NCBI RefSeq assembly: GCF_000177535.2
Contig: NC_015673.1
Location: 1,240,001 to 1,304,000, forward strand
Source of the DNA: Corynebacterium resistens DSM 45100
GTDB taxonomy: Bacteria; Actinomycetota; Actinomycetes; Mycobacteriales; Mycobacteriaceae
Length of the DNA: 64,000 nucleotides
Direction: 5' to 3'
Part shown: positions 1 to 9,234 of the stretch, in pieces
Position numbering within the stretch: the first letter of the stretch is position 1
How the letters are laid out: every line of letters begins with the position of its first letter
Made by a program: the position numbers and the translations under genes
Notes under the pieces: model-generated
What the model saw: the letters and a program-made list of their open reading frames with translations, nothing else
Told to the model about the DNA's origin: nothing
The model's database searches: none

Positions 1-187
1 CCCGGATCGCGTCTTTGAGCTCGGCGTGCTTATCTGGCTGGCCGAGGCGTTTCTGGTGGTAGAAGAACGTCGACCGTGGGATACCTGCTGCCTCTAGGAG
101 GTACTCCAAGCGGTGGTGCGTCTTGAGGATGACAATCGCCTGGACTTTTAGGCGCGTCCCTGATTCCTCAAGTCCCGCAATTTTTTT
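1..187 (-). CDS. IS3-family transposase OrfB, N-terminal part (entered by -1 frameshift; truncated by window edge)
   Basis: In the -1 frame after the A7 run the minus strand reads IAGLEESGTRLKVQAIVILK, then THHRLEYLLEAAGIPRSTFF and YHQKRLGQ, typical of the start of IS3 OrfB ahead of its integrase core. The frame stays open to position 1, so the DDE catalytic domain is outside the window. I see no independent start codon with a ribosome binding site, which fits translation as an OrfAB fusion. Whether the whole transposase is intact cannot be judged here. Confidence 0.75.
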
Positions 188-630
188 AGATAAGCGTTTT
201 CCGCTTCCAATCGCGCGATCCGGCGCCGCAGCTTCTCCTCTTCGGTCAGCGGCTTTGGCACAGCCGAGCCTTTGGGTCTGCCCTTCGGCTTCGGTTTTAA
301 CGCCTCATCGCCACCGTTACGCCATTGCCGCGACCAATAGCTGACCAGCTGATCTGACGACAGGCCAAACTCACGCGCAAGATCCATCTTTGTCTCGCCG
401 GCAAGATAGCGTTGGACAACTTCCTTCTTGACCTCGAACGAGTACTGCTGCTTAATCGGTTTCTCCACAAGACATAGCCTGCCATGCAGCTTAAACCGAC
501 GACAGAGCATACGGGCGGCATACTTGGAGACACCAAGGGCATTGGCAGCGGCTGTATAACCCATGCCTTGCTCAAATAGTTCAACCAACTGCTCGCGCTG
601 ATGCTCACTTAGCGAACTTCGTGCTCTCAA
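148..630 (-). CDS. IS3-family transposase OrfA (helix-turn-helix subunit)
   Basis: A 160-residue OrfA. Residues about 5-50 form a helix-turn-helix (SEHQREQLVELFEQGM then AANALGVSKYAARMLCRRF), and a second HTH-like stretch follows near residues 70-100 (EVVQRYLAGETKMDLAREFG). The C-terminus is a leucine-zipper-like helix (LRRRIARLEAENAYLKKL). OrfA alone binds the element ends and normally acts as an inhibitor; the active transposase is an OrfAB fusion made by -1 frameshifting. The seven-A run at 181-187, read on the minus strand as A AAA AAA inside LKK, is a suitable slippery site, and the orfB frame is open from there. Family certainty is high; the exact IS name was not determined. Confidence 0.88.
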   Translation of the reverse strand: MRARSSLSEHQREQLVELFEQGMGYTAAANALGVSKYAARMLCRRFKLHGRLCLVEKPIKQQYSFEVKKEVVQRYLAGETKMDLAREFGLSSDQLVSYWSRQWRNGGDEALKPKPKGRPKGSAVPKPLTEEEKLRRRIARLEAENAYLKKLRDLRNQGRA

Positions 631-741
631 TGAAAACTACTCCCCACTAGTCGGTAACTGATTTCTCAGTCCAACTAATGGGGAGCAGTTCAAATACCGG
701 GAGGCACGGGCTTTAAGTTTGCTAGCGGTCGCGGATGAACC

Positions 742-1536
742 TTAGTTGAACATATTCCGCACGCTGCCGGAGCCGATGCGCCAGAACTCGGTAGAGAAGT
801 TTTTGATCTGATCAGCGCGATGTGCCAGACCCCACTTAGTGACTTGCACCAGTGCCTCGCCCACGATATTGCCACTCATCTTGGAGTCACCGATCTCGCG
901 CTCGGTGAAGGTGATGGGCACCTCGCGAACGTCGAATCCAGCTTCGACGGCGCGCCATGCCAAGTCCACCTGGAAAACGTAGCCTGCGGAGTCCACGGCG
1001 TCGAGATCAATGGCTTCCAGAACCTCGCGACGGTAAGCCCGGTATCCACCCGTGATATCGGACAAGCCGGCTCCCAGCGCGACGGAGGCGTAGATATTGC
1101 CTGCACGAGATAGGATCTGGCGGCTAGCGGGCCAGTTCACCGTCTTGCCACCCTTGATGTAACGGGATCCCAGCACCAGTTCAGCGCCAGCGTCGATGCG
1201 ATCAAGCAGCAGGTGCAGCAGTTCGGGAGCGTGAGAACCATCGGCATCCATCTCACACAGCACCTCGAAGCCATTTTCGAGGCCCCAGCGGAATCCGGCG
1301 ATGTAGGCGCCACCCAAGCCGCCCTTGCCTTCGCGGTGGAGGACATGAATGCGGGAATCCTTGGCAGCCATCTCATCGGCGATCTCACCGGTGCCATCTG
1401 GGCTAGCATCATCCACGACGAGGACATCCACGCGTTCTGGCTCGGCCTTGAATAGGCGGTCAACGATTAGTGGCAAGTTCTCCCGCTCATTAAACGTCGG
1501 AATGATGACCAGCGTTTTGTCGCTGAGCTTGGCCAT
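742..1536 (-). CDS. ppm1: Polyprenol-phosphate mannosyltransferase (dolichol-phosphate mannose synthase type)
   Basis: Transfers mannose from GDP-mannose to polyprenyl phosphate at the inner face of the membrane, giving the mannose donor for lipomannan, lipoarabinomannan and protein mannosylation. The 264-residue product is a GT2 glycosyltransferase: it opens with [20 protein letters not shown], has [15 protein letters not shown] (nucleotide-binding Asp pair) near residue 40, [11 protein letters not shown] (DXD) near residue 97, and GSRYIKGG and GGYRAYRRE later. I chose the ATG at 1536, which has GAGAGG upstream; an earlier in-frame start at 1650 would run into lnt. The downstream partner in the operon is lnt, 31 bases upstream. 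In mycobacteria the two are fused; here they are separate, as in corynebacteria. Confidence 0.93.
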   Translation of the reverse strand: MAKLSDKTLVIIPTFNERENLPLIVDRLFKAEPERVDVLVVDDASPDGTGEIADEMAAKDSRIHVLHREGKGGLGGAYIAGFRWGLENGFEVLCEMDADGSHAPELLHLLLDRIDAGAELVLGSRYIKGGKTVNWPASRQILSRAGNIYASVALGAGLSDITGGYRAYRREVLEAIDLDAVDSAGYVFQVDLAWRAVEAGFDVREVPITFTEREIGDSKMSGNIVGEALVQVTKWGLAHRADQIKNFSTEFWRIGSGSVRNMFN

Positions 1537-1567
1537 AGTGTGGAAACCTCTCTTGGTGGTAGTGGTC

Positions 1568-3331
1568 TTAAATCTTGCGGGCGTTGAAATTCTCGCGGTG
1601 TTCCCGACCACTGGTACGCGATCGCGAACTACTTCTATGCGCAACAACAAACAATGCTAGAGCAGCGAGCGTGCCAATGCTGACAATGACCCACTCGACC
1701 CACGGCCCCACTCGCGCTGACAAGGTCAAAGTATCCCGAAGGGGAACATCGGCCTGCAGTACATCACGCGTGAAGATGTTGCTGCGCTTCACAACATTTC
1801 CGTTCGGCTCCACAATAGCCGATACACCTGACGTCGCTGCGACCACCACTGCTCGGTCGTACTCGATTGCTCGCATTCGGCTCATAGCCAACTGCTGATA
1901 GGTCATCTCGGTAAACCCGAAAGTCGCGTTATTGGTAGGCACGGTGAGCAGCTGGGCTCCGCCTTCTACGGCCGAGCGGAAAGCCCCGTCAAAGCTCACC
2001 TCGTAACATGTTGCTACGCCTACGGGGATCGCCGTTCCCGCCTTCTTACCCGCTTGGCTCCTCATTGTGACGACACCATTGTCACTGCCTGGTTGGAAGT
2101 TGCCCGCTTGGTCGACGAGCGGGCTGACCTTGCGCAATAGATCCCGCAAAGGCATGTATTCCCCAAACGGTTGCAGATACTTCTTGACGTGGCTTTCCCC
2201 TGCCCCGTCAGCACTGAACACCACCATGGTGTTGTGTTCCGGGCTGACGGTCCCCACCAAGAGTGGCGCCTTCGCGCTAGTTTGTGCACGACTGATGATG
2301 GCGCGCGCATCCGCGTCCATAAATGGATTGACATCGGAGGCGTTCTCTGGCCAGAACACTAGATCTGGTTGAGGGGTTTTACCCGCTGCGATGTCTTGGG
2401 CCATGTTCTCATTGGCTTTGGCATGATTATCCAGCACTGCTCGGCGCTGAGCATTGAAATCCAGTCCAAGGCGAGGCACGTTACCCTGCACTGCGGCGAC
2501 GTTGACCAGTGTGGCGTCGTCAATAGAAGAAACCGAAGCCCCAGACGAGGGGTGAGCCAACTGCATTCCTCCACCCAGGAGCACCAGGCAGGCTACAGCT
2601 ACCGCAGCTCCAAGTGGTCGCTTCCGTGCAATCGGTAGTTCTGCCGTGTGTAGCTGGCGTGGAATCGCACGGGTGGGTAACCGACCGATACCCCAGCCGA
2701 TCACGACCGACAATAAGCCCCCTATGAAAACCACGGACAAGGTAACGACGACGGGGCCACCCAAAGTGATAAGGAAAGCCAGCGGGCCACCTACTTGCCC
2801 CCATGCCAGCCGGCCCCAGGGGAAACCTCCGAAAGGCCAGCTTGCGCGGAGGAATTCCGTAGCCGAGAACCATGCGGCGATAAGAGCGAAGCGCACAGGC
2901 AAAGCGGAAGTCACCCGCAAACGGTTAGCTAGCAACCCCTTGAGGCCGATGCCGAAAAGCAAAGAATACAGCGATTGGACAATTGCTAGTGCGATCCATG
3001 CGGCGGCGCCAACGAATTCACCCACCCACGGCAGTAATAACGCATACAACACCAGCCCCTGCACCCAAGCGAGGAAAATGCTTTTCTGGGCGGTGACGCA
3101 CAAGAAGAAAATCGTCATTCCTATAGGCGCAGCCCACCACAATCCTGTGGGTTGGAACGAAGCGAAAAGCATGACACCACTGAACGCTGCTCCCAGCGTC
3201 CGCACGACGGTTCCTAGCAGCGATGACCGCGTTTTGGGGTGAGCTGAAGAAGGCTTTTTGCGGGGTGCGGAGGAAGCTTCCCTGGACGCGGTAGAACCCT
3301 TCCGCGAAGGACGAGGAGACCGAGCCGACAT
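1568..3331 (-). CDS. lnt: Apolipoprotein N-acyltransferase (Ppm2 type)
   Basis: Adds the third acyl chain to the N-terminal cysteine of lipoproteins at the outer face of the membrane; in corynebacteria the homolog (Ppm2) also interacts with Ppm1. The 587-residue protein has a basic Ser-rich N-terminus (1-40), several membrane helices (about 45-255), and a nitrilase-type domain from about 275. The catalytic Glu-Lys-Cys triad is visible as WPENASD (E329), [13 protein letters not shown] (K383/384) and [10 protein letters not shown] (C442), followed by a last helix near 555. The start ATG at 3331 overlaps the fxsA stop by one base (TAATG), so the two are probably translationally coupled. LppL at 32890 in this window is a likely substrate. 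Confidence 0.93.
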   Translation of the reverse strand: MSARSPRPSRKGSTASREASSAPRKKPSSAHPKTRSSLLGTVVRTLGAAFSGVMLFASFQPTGLWWAAPIGMTIFFLCVTAQKSIFLAWVQGLVLYALLLPWVGEFVGAAAWIALAIVQSLYSLLFGIGLKGLLANRLRVTSALPVRFALIAAWFSATEFLRASWPFGGFPWGRLAWGQVGGPLAFLITLGGPVVVTLSVVFIGGLLSVVIGWGIGRLPTRAIPRQLHTAELPIARKRPLGAAVAVACLVLLGGGMQLAHPSSGASVSSIDDATLVNVAAVQGNVPRLGLDFNAQRRAVLDNHAKANENMAQDIAAGKTPQPDLVFWPENASDVNPFMDADARAIISRAQTSAKAPLLVGTVSPEHNTMVVFSADGAGESHVKKYLQPFGEYMPLRDLLRKVSPLVDQAGNFQPGSDNGVVTMRSQAGKKAGTAIPVGVATCYEVSFDGAFRSAVEGGAQLLTVPTNNATFGFTEMTYQQLAMSRMRAIEYDRAVVVAATSGVSAIVEPNGNVVKRSNIFTRDVLQADVPLRDTLTLSARVGPWVEWVIVSIGTLAALALFVVAHRSSSRSRTSGREHRENFNARKI

Positions 3332-3786
3332 TAACGGTCGAACTCGTCATCGCGGTGGTCAATAACTTGACCCCAGCCGGGAATGTCTTTGGATTGTGGT
3401 GCGCCAAAACCGGAGACCGTGATGAAGGAGGAGCCGCCAAAGTTCTGCAACGCACGCTGTGCCCGCGCGGAGATCGATCGTCTGAGCAGCGAACGCGTTG
3501 GTGGCAGAAGGAACAACAGCCCCAGAACGGAAGATACAATTCCCGGAAGTGCCACGAGGACAGCTCCTACACAAGACAGAGCTGCGTCTCCGGTCAGCGC
3601 GCCGGGACGATCCGTGCGCTGAGTCACGCGCGTGGCGAGGGAACGCATCTGCCACATGGCGACGGCGATACCCAGAATGAATAATCCGAGCACGACCAAG
3701 AGTGCCCAGCCGAATCCGATCGCCCAGCCAAGAGCGATGAAGGTTACGAATTCGATCAGCAGGTAACCCAGTAGAAACTGTGGCAT
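3331..3786 (-). CDS. fxsA: FxsA family cytoplasmic membrane protein
   Basis: A 151-residue membrane protein opening MPQFLLGYLLIEFVTFIALG, with a second pair of hydrophobic helices (WALLVVLGLFILGIAVAMW) and a third region (VALPGIVSSVLGLLFLLPPT), followed by an Arg-rich cytoplasmic tail. This is the FxsA layout; E. coli FxsA modulates exclusion of phage T7 when overexpressed, and its normal role is unclear. Start chosen at the ATG at 3786 because it begins the family domain and has TAGGAG upstream; the longer reading to 3903 adds an Arg-rich stretch not expected in the family. First gene of the fxsA-lnt-ppm1 operon. Confidence 0.85.
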   Translation of the reverse strand: MPQFLLGYLLIEFVTFIALGWAIGFGWALLVVLGLFILGIAVAMWQMRSLATRVTQRTDRPGALTGDAALSCVGAVLVALPGIVSSVLGLLFLLPPTRSLLRRSISARAQRALQNFGGSSFITVSGFGAPQSKDIPGWGQVIDHRDDEFDR

Positions 3787-4096
3787 AGCGGAAATACACT
3801 CTCCTAGGTGCCGATCCGAATCGCTACCGTCTGAAGTGGGCGTTCGATGACCAGCTGTTGTGATTGCGGGACGCCGCGCCCGGGTACTCCGCGCGTAGCT
3901 CATACGGCGATTCTAACGCTGCTGGACGTAGAGCCCAGCCATTGACAGGCGGCCGGGGTGCTCCCTGGGGTGGTGACAAGGGGGGGCCAGTGAAACGTCC
4001 AAAAGGTTTCAACCGATTAAGCACCCGGTGTTACAATTACGTAACTTTTTCTATCCGTTCAGCTTTATTGCTCCCACTGATGAAAGAAGACCCACA
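3787..4096. other. 310-base divergent intergenic region
   Basis: Lies between the leftward fxsA and the rightward small secreted protein gene, and holds no convincing gene. It must contain promoters for both directions. The only clear signal is near 4030-4045, listed separately. Short ORFs in it (such as 3864-4100) are arginine/proline-rich out-of-frame readings. Confidence 0.6.
4008..4045 (+). promoter_or_regulatory. Candidate promoter with overlapping inverted repeat GTTAC-N6-GTAAC
   Basis: A good -10 hexamer TACAAT is at 4032-4037, with a weak -35 (TTCAAC, 4008-4013) 18 bases before it. Overlapping the -10 is the inverted repeat GTTAC-AATTAC-GTAAC (4030-4045), which could be an operator. 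It would serve the gene starting at 4097. Visual assignment only. Confidence 0.35.
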
Positions 4097-4432
4097 GTGA
4101 AAATGCGTCGCAATGCAATTGCTTTGGCCGTTGCCACCGCTTTGACCGTCACCACCGTTCCTTCTGCCCACGCTGCAACTGCGAACCAGCCTTCCAACAA
4201 GGTCTCGGCACAGTCCGGGACTAACGGCGATTCATCCAAGGGATCGTCTGATGCAAAGGGCAGCCGCGATTCCGAAAGCAGCTCGAAGCTCGGCTCCTCG
4301 AAGACCGGAAACGAAACCTGGGACAACATGCACCCGATTCTGAAGGCCATCGTCGGTGTGCTTGGAGCCACCGCTATCGTCACGGCTTTCGGAATTCTGC
4401 GCACCATCTTCTTCAACCTTTTTCACGTTTAA
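4097..4432 (+). CDS. Small secreted or membrane-anchored protein of unknown function
   Basis: I do not recognise a family. The 111-residue product starts with a clear Sec signal peptide (MRRNAIALAVATALTVTTVP then SAHA, cleavage after AHA near residue 30), continues with a low-complexity Ser/Lys/Gly/Asp stretch (about 35-75), and ends with a hydrophobic helix (ILKAIVGVLGATAIVTAFGI) and a short FFNLFHV tail. This looks like an exported, Ser-rich linker peptide held in the membrane by its C-terminus. Start is the GTG at 4097, with GAAAGAAGA upstream; a short upstream extension would precede the signal peptide and is less likely. Stands alone, with a small hairpin after its stop. Confidence 0.7.
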   Translation: MKMRRNAIALAVATALTVTTVPSAHAATANQPSNKVSAQSGTNGDSSKGSSDAKGSRDSESSSKLGSSKTGNETWDNMHPILKAIVGVLGATAIVTAFGILRTIFFNLFHV

Positions 4433-4433
4433 G

Positions 4434-4452
4434 GTTCGAAGAAGTTTCGAAC
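4434..4452 (+). terminator. Small hairpin after the secreted-protein gene
   Basis: GTTCGAA (4434-4440) and TTCGAAC (4446-4452) form a perfect 7-bp stem with a five-base loop directly after the stop codon. There is no T-run after it, so it is only a candidate terminator. Confidence 0.3.
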
Positions 4453-4546
4453 GCCCACGCCTTGCAGGCGCGTTGATTCAATCAGCCTGTTAAGGCCTAG
4501 CGAGTGTTGGGGTCGCGCATCTTTTCGAGGGGGAAATCGGTGTGCT

Positions 4547-5305
4547 CTACCTTGGCGCGCGTCGCCATATCGCTCGAGGCACAGCAGGCATAATTGCGGC
4601 CAAAGCCTTGAGCTTCTTTGGTATCCACACATCCCATTGCCGGGGATCCTCGATGGCATCCACGGTAGCTTGAGCTACTACATCGGGGGTTGAAGACATC
4701 GGTGCTGGATCCATGCCTTTGGTCATACGCCCAATGACAAATCCGGGGCGCACTACGAGCAAGCGCACACCAGTGTTGCGTAACGCATCTTGCATTCCTT
4801 GGCAGAAGCCGTCGAGCCCAGCTTTCGCGGAACCATAAACATAGTTTGGTCGCCGTACGCGGGCACCAGCGATTGACGAATACGCGACGATGGTGCCGTC
4901 GCGACGTTGCTTCATTCGCGATGATAACTCGGTCAGTAGCACAGCTTGGGCGGTGAAGTCGGTGTGGATGATTCTCTCGACTTCGGTAGCATCTTCCTCC
5001 GCGCGCTGTTGATCTCCCAGAACACCGAACATCGCAAGTGCCACATCGATGGAGCCAGTGGCTTCGATCTGCTCCACGAGCTTTCCATGGGAGGCGCATT
5101 CGGTGGCGTCGAAATAAAAGCACTCCACTCCCCTCGCCCCTGCTTGCTTGACGCGGGCAGCGAGATCCTCCAGTGCATCCATACGGCGACCTGCCAATAC
5201 AAGATGATTTCCGGCGGCCATGCGGGTGGCGATCGCCCCGCCGATTTCGCTGGTAGCGCCGAAAATAGCGATCTTCCTCGGTTTGTTCGGGTGCTCGGGG
5301 TTCAT
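4547..5305 (-). CDS. Short-chain dehydrogenase similar to decaprenylphosphoryl-2-keto-ribose reductase (DprE2-like)
   Basis: A 252-residue NAD(P)-binding SDR. Near the start it has IAIFGATSEIGGAIATRMA (glycine motif), then DVALAMFGVLGD, and the catalytic Ser-Tyr-Lys set in VAYSSIAGARVRRPNYVYGSAKAGLDGF (shown here only as landmarks SS near 145, YGSAK near 160). The phrases GATSEIG, FGVLGD, RVRRPN and VYGSAKAGLDGF closely resemble DprE2, which with DprE1 epimerises decaprenylphosphoryl ribose to arabinose. No dprE1 is nearby, so this may be a paralog with another substrate. ATG at 5305 has AAGGAG upstream. It is 32 bases after helY and may be co-transcribed with it. Confidence 0.78.
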   Translation of the reverse strand: MNPEHPNKPRKIAIFGATSEIGGAIATRMAAGNHLVLAGRRMDALEDLAARVKQAGARGVECFYFDATECASHGKLVEQIEATGSIDVALAMFGVLGDQQRAEEDATEVERIIHTDFTAQAVLLTELSSRMKQRRDGTIVAYSSIAGARVRRPNYVYGSAKAGLDGFCQGMQDALRNTGVRLLVVRPGFVIGRMTKGMDPAPMSSTPDVVAQATVDAIEDPRQWDVWIPKKLKALAAIMPAVPRAIWRRAPR

Positions 5306-5337
5306 GGTGTGCTCCTTAACTAAAGGCGGTTGGGGCT

Positions 5338-8094
5338 TTATACCTCAAGGGCGACGACGCCACGCTGCATGGCAGATACTGCCTTGCGCGAGGCTGCCTT
5401 AACTTCCGCGGAATAGCCTGTCTGTCGAATCTGATCGAGCAAGTCGATGACGCGCCGGCACCAGCGCACGAAATCACCAGGAGTGAGCACAGCGCCTGAA
5501 GCCTCCGCTGCTTGTAGGCAGTATTCTAAGGGTGCCCCAGCTGTCCATTGGTGAACCGCGGTCGCGAATCCCAGCTCCGGTTCGCGCGTTTGGGGAACAC
5601 GGTGCCGTTGTTCATCAGATGCCAGCTCGTTGTAGATCCGCAGCGTATGACTGACGGCTTCTTTGAGTGCCTCGGTCGGTAGCGCAGCTTCGGCCGAAGA
5701 TTCCTTGCGATTTTCAAAAACACACGTGCTCGCCACTGCCGCCAACTCGGCTGGATCCAAGTTGTCCCAGATTCCGCGACGCAAGCACTGAGCGATCAGG
5801 AGATCCGATTCATGGTGGATGCGAGCCAAGCGTTCGCCTTCTAGGGTGATCGTGGCGTCGGTAAAAGTATCGTCCTCCGTGGCCGCATGAGTAAGTTCGA
5901 CGTAGTCCATCTCCTCCAGCAATGCGAGGATTCGGTTGAATTGGGCTGAGAGGCTTTCGCGGTTGGAAGTGGTCTCCTCTTGCTCGAAAGCCAGGCGACG
6001 CTGCGCTTTGAGGTAGAGCTCAGCGGAGCGATTCATTTCCTCTCGGCCTTCCCATGCGTGAACCGGATGCGCATGGACCTGCTGGCGGAGCTCGGTGGCG
6101 CGCGCGGAACCACCGCGCGCTTTTGCCTTGAGCTTGGCGGGCTTATCGAAATGCATACGGCGCAAGTTTGCTGCTACAGATCGTGCGAGACGCTTTGGTG
6201 CCCGCTCCACACCTTTGTGTAGCTTCATGTGGCCAATATGAACCGGAGTGTTACCGAAGGTTTCGGCAGAAACTCGTTCCACCCAACCGTCCTCGGTAAT
6301 GATGGTTGGGTTGGGATTGCGATGCCGGTGATCGCTGCGGGCCACTACAGCAGTCATCGGGTTACGCCCAGTGGGCAGAGCCAGAACATCACCTACCACC
6401 AGGTTACCCAGTAGCTTGGCAGTTTCCTTATTGCGCTCGAGGCCCGCATCCCGCTTTGCGCGACGTTCTTCCTGACTTAATTCACGCCGTAGACGGGCGT
6501 AATCTACGACAGCTTTCGTGTCACTTTCCAGATCGCTTTCAAACCGTGCGGCTTTGCGCCGGAAATCGGTTATCACATTTTGCAGTTCATCTTCGGCCTC
6601 GTCGAGCTGCCTGCGACGGCGCTCCACTGCCTCGGCTGCTTCCACGATCGTCCCATCAGCCTGATATTGCGCAAATGATCGCTGCAATAGTCGGTGGGAT
6701 TCGGTCAATCCCTTTGTATTGATCAAGTTGACGGCCATGTTGTAGCCTGGGCGGAATGTTGAGTCGAGGGGGTAAGTGCGCGTGGATGCTAAGTCAGCCA
6801 CCGCGTGCGGATCGATACCTTGCGCCCACAATACGACAGCATTTCCCTTGGTATCGATACCGCGGCGGCCTGCACGACCCGTCAGCTGCGTGTATTGACC
6901 AGGAGTGAGATCGACATGGGCTTCGCCATTGAACTTGATCAGTTTCTCTAATACGACCGAACGTGCAGGCATGTTGATACCCAGCGCTAATGTTTCGGTG
7001 GCGAAGCACACCTTTAAAAGGCCACGCGCGAAAAGGTCTTCGACGATGTGGCGAAACGCCGGCAGCATTCCAGCATGGTGAGCAGCGAAACCACGGGAAA
7101 CTGCCCGGCGCCACTGCCTGAAGCCCAAAACGTTGAGGTCTTCTTGGGTGAGCCCCTCTACGCCTTCGTCAATGGTTTTGAGAATCTCACTGCGCTGCGC
7201 GGGAGTGGTGAAATCTACCCGATCTGTGAGCAATTGTTTGACCGCGGCATCACAACCAACCCGGGAGAAAATGAAGTAGATAGCGGGCAACATATTCGCC
7301 GCATCGAGGTGCAGCGCTACGGCGGAACGTTTGGGTCCACGGCGCTTGCCGCTTTCCTCAGCTTTGGCCGCTGCGGCTACCACGGCACGGTTAATAGCCG
7401 GGCTTAAAGAACCGTCGGCTGCCTTTCCCCGAGTCGCTTGGTCTTGGAAAAGCGGAATGAATTGACGCCCCACCATCATGAACTGGGATAGTGGGATGGG
7501 GCGGTGCTCCGTGAGGATGATGTCCGTACGCCCACGCACAGTCGAAAGCCAACCGCCAAATTCTTCAACGTTTGAGACCGTTGCTGAGAGTGAAACCAGG
7601 ATCACATCGGGATCGAGGTTGAGTATGGCTTCTTCCCACACTGGACCGCGAGATTTATCGGCGAGAAAGTGCACCTCATCCATGACCACATGAGTTAGGG
7701 TGCGCAGGCGATCTGAACCTTGGTAGATCATGTTGCGCAGAACTTCTGTGGTCATCACCACGATGGGCGCATCGCCATTAATTGTCACATCCCCCGTGAG
7801 CAACCCGACGTTGGCTTCTCCGTATTGGTCACAGAGGTCGTGGAATTTCTGATTGCTCAGAGCCTTGATGGGGGTGGTGTAAAAGCAGGAACCTTGGTTA
7901 TGGAATGCGGTGAAAACAGCAAACTCACCGACTACCGTTTTACCGGCACCGGTGGGAGCAGCCACCAACACTCCCCTTCCCTCGGCGATGGCATTCGACG
8001 CCTCGAGTTGGAAGGGATCAAGTGGGAAATCGTAACGATCCTGGAATCGCTGTACCTCCGGGTGGAGATCAAGCGGTGCCTTAGAGGACGTCAT
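5338..8094 (-). CDS. helY: DEAD/DEAH-box RNA helicase of the Ski2/HelY type
   Basis: A 918-residue superfamily 2 helicase. Motif I is AAPTGAGKT (residues 45-53), Ia TTPIKALSNQK, II VVMDEVHF (DEVH near 140), III SLSATVSN, and motif VI TQLTGRAGRRGID. A long C-terminal part with an SH3-like and a DSHCT-type region follows. Mycobacterial HelY has the same layout and a length near 906. Ski2-type proteins unwind structured RNA for decay or processing; the substrate in actinobacteria is not settled. I chose the ATG at 8094, which has AGGAGG upstream and overlaps tatC by 14 bases; the longer ORF to 8217 reads through tatC. Part of a tatA-tatC-helY operon. Confidence 0.92.
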   Translation of the reverse strand: MTSSKAPLDLHPEVQRFQDRYDFPLDPFQLEASNAIAEGRGVLVAAPTGAGKTVVGEFAVFTAFHNQGSCFYTTPIKALSNQKFHDLCDQYGEANVGLLTGDVTINGDAPIVVMTTEVLRNMIYQGSDRLRTLTHVVMDEVHFLADKSRGPVWEEAILNLDPDVILVSLSATVSNVEEFGGWLSTVRGRTDIILTEHRPIPLSQFMMVGRQFIPLFQDQATRGKAADGSLSPAINRAVVAAAAKAEESGKRRGPKRSAVALHLDAANMLPAIYFIFSRVGCDAAVKQLLTDRVDFTTPAQRSEILKTIDEGVEGLTQEDLNVLGFRQWRRAVSRGFAAHHAGMLPAFRHIVEDLFARGLLKVCFATETLALGINMPARSVVLEKLIKFNGEAHVDLTPGQYTQLTGRAGRRGIDTKGNAVVLWAQGIDPHAVADLASTRTYPLDSTFRPGYNMAVNLINTKGLTESHRLLQRSFAQYQADGTIVEAAEAVERRRRQLDEAEDELQNVITDFRRKAARFESDLESDTKAVVDYARLRRELSQEERRAKRDAGLERNKETAKLLGNLVVGDVLALPTGRNPMTAVVARSDHRHRNPNPTIITEDGWVERVSAETFGNTPVHIGHMKLHKGVERAPKRLARSVAANLRRMHFDKPAKLKAKARGGSARATELRQQVHAHPVHAWEGREEMNRSAELYLKAQRRLAFEQEETTSNRESLSAQFNRILALLEEMDYVELTHAATEDDTFTDATITLEGERLARIHHESDLLIAQCLRRGIWDNLDPAELAAVASTCVFENRKESSAEAALPTEALKEAVSHTLRIYNELASDEQRHRVPQTREPELGFATAVHQWTAGAPLEYCLQAAEASGAVLTPGDFVRWCRRVIDLLDQIRQTGYSAEVKAASRKAVSAMQRGVVALEV

Positions 8095-9193
8095 CGAAGG
8101 CTGAGCCTCCTGAAAGATTGAGATCATCCCTTCCCGTTGATTGCGGTTGCTGGATTGGTCGCGCAGCGCTGGAACTACGCGGGGCACGGGTGGCCTCGAC
8201 GGAATCGTAATTCGCAATGGGCGCTGGGGCGTCGATAGTAGAAGGCGCAGAAGCTACAGAGGATCCGCCAACGGGCTGAGCCCCGTTAATTGAAGATGCT
8301 TCATCGTCGGAGATATTTACCCATTCTGCATCCCGGCGGTTCTTTCGCTTATCGTTTATCCGCGCAATTTGAGTAGCAATCTCCATCATCAAAGTGAGGG
8401 AAAGCGCTAGAAGTACCATGGAGACTGGATCTTGCCCTGGTGTCACGAAAGCAGCGAACACAAACATGAACAGAATCACGTAGCGGCGCTTTTCCTTTAG
8501 CTGCTGGTAGCTCAACACTCCGGCAAAATTCAGCAGAACCGTTAACAGTGGCACCTCAAAGCTCACACCGAACACGAGGATCAATGCGAAAACGAACTTG
8601 AAATAGTCCGAGCCTCGCAGTGCTGCGACTTGCGTTCCATCACCGATACTCAACAGGAAGTCGAAGGCGTAGGCCAAAACGAAATAGGCCAATACGGCAC
8701 CGAGAATAAACAGCAAACCGGCGCTCAAACCCACCGTCAGAGCCCAACGCTTTTCGTTCTTTTTCAGACCTGGAGTGATATAACCCCAAATCTGTGCGAT
8801 CCAAAACGGCGAGGTGAAAACGGCGCCCGCTAACGCACCAACCTTCAGGCGGAGGATGAACATCTCCAGTGGTGCGGTAGCTAGTAAGCGACAATCGCCA
8901 GATGCAGCACCAAACCGTTGTTCCGGCGGCAAAGAGCAATAGGGGCGTTTGAGAATATCGCCCAAACTAGGAATTGGGCCGACACCATTGCCATACCAGA
9001 TATAGCCCACGACGGTGCCCACTCCGATGATCAGCAAAGAGATCACAAGGCGACGGCGTAGCTCGTTGATGTGCTCAACGATCGTCATATCACCGGTAGG
9101 CGACTTCTTGCGGCGCGCCTTAGGGGCTTTTGCGTTGCGCCGCACGGGCAACTTCCCGGCGCTTTGTGGACTGAGGCTATTGGTACTGGTCAT
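8081..9193 (-). CDS. tatC: Sec-independent (twin-arginine) translocase subunit TatC
   Basis: Core receptor of the Tat system, which exports folded proteins with RR signal peptides. The 370-residue protein has the TatC signature near its start (MTIVEHINELRRRLVISLL, about residues 36-54), PLEMFILRLKVGALAG with the conserved FxxxLK region, FGVSFEVPL, and six membrane helices. The C-terminal 90 residues are a polar Ser/Ala/Pro-rich tail ending GGSAFDDVL, as in other actinobacteria. An alternative start is the ATG before TIVEHINEL. Separated from tatA by 41 bases and overlapping helY. Confidence 0.96.
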   Translation of the reverse strand: MTSTNSLSPQSAGKLPVRRNAKAPKARRKKSPTGDMTIVEHINELRRRLVISLLIIGVGTVVGYIWYGNGVGPIPSLGDILKRPYCSLPPEQRFGAASGDCRLLATAPLEMFILRLKVGALAGAVFTSPFWIAQIWGYITPGLKKNEKRWALTVGLSAGLLFILGAVLAYFVLAYAFDFLLSIGDGTQVAALRGSDYFKFVFALILVFGVSFEVPLLTVLLNFAGVLSYQQLKEKRRYVILFMFVFAAFVTPGQDPVSMVLLALSLTLMMEIATQIARINDKRKNRRDAEWVNISDDEASSINGAQPVGGSSVASAPSTIDAPAPIANYDSVEATRAPRSSSAARPIQQPQSTGRDDLNLSGGSAFDDVL

Positions 9194-9234
9194 GATAGAT
9201 CGTCAGCCAACCTGCTTTCCTAATGGAGTTTCGC

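Larger units (their letters stand above)
1..692 (-). mobile_element. IS3-family insertion sequence, one end only (runs off the window)
   Basis: The segment carries an orfA/orfB transposase pair in IS3 arrangement, read leftward, and one terminal end. The end lies at 692: read on the minus strand the element opens with TGAACTGCTCCCCATTAG, which starts with the TGA typical of IS3-group ends. The orfA start at 630 is 62 bases inside it. The other end and any target duplication lie left of position 1. The element stops 49 bases beyond the ppm1 stop codon, so it sits downstream of that gene and does not break it. The end position is read from the sequence; the family call comes from OrfA and OrfB. 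Confidence 0.85.

Noticed and set aside
2646..3242. 198-residue plus-strand ORF opposite lnt
   Set aside because: Antisense reading of membrane helices, Lys/Pro/Thr-rich with no domain.
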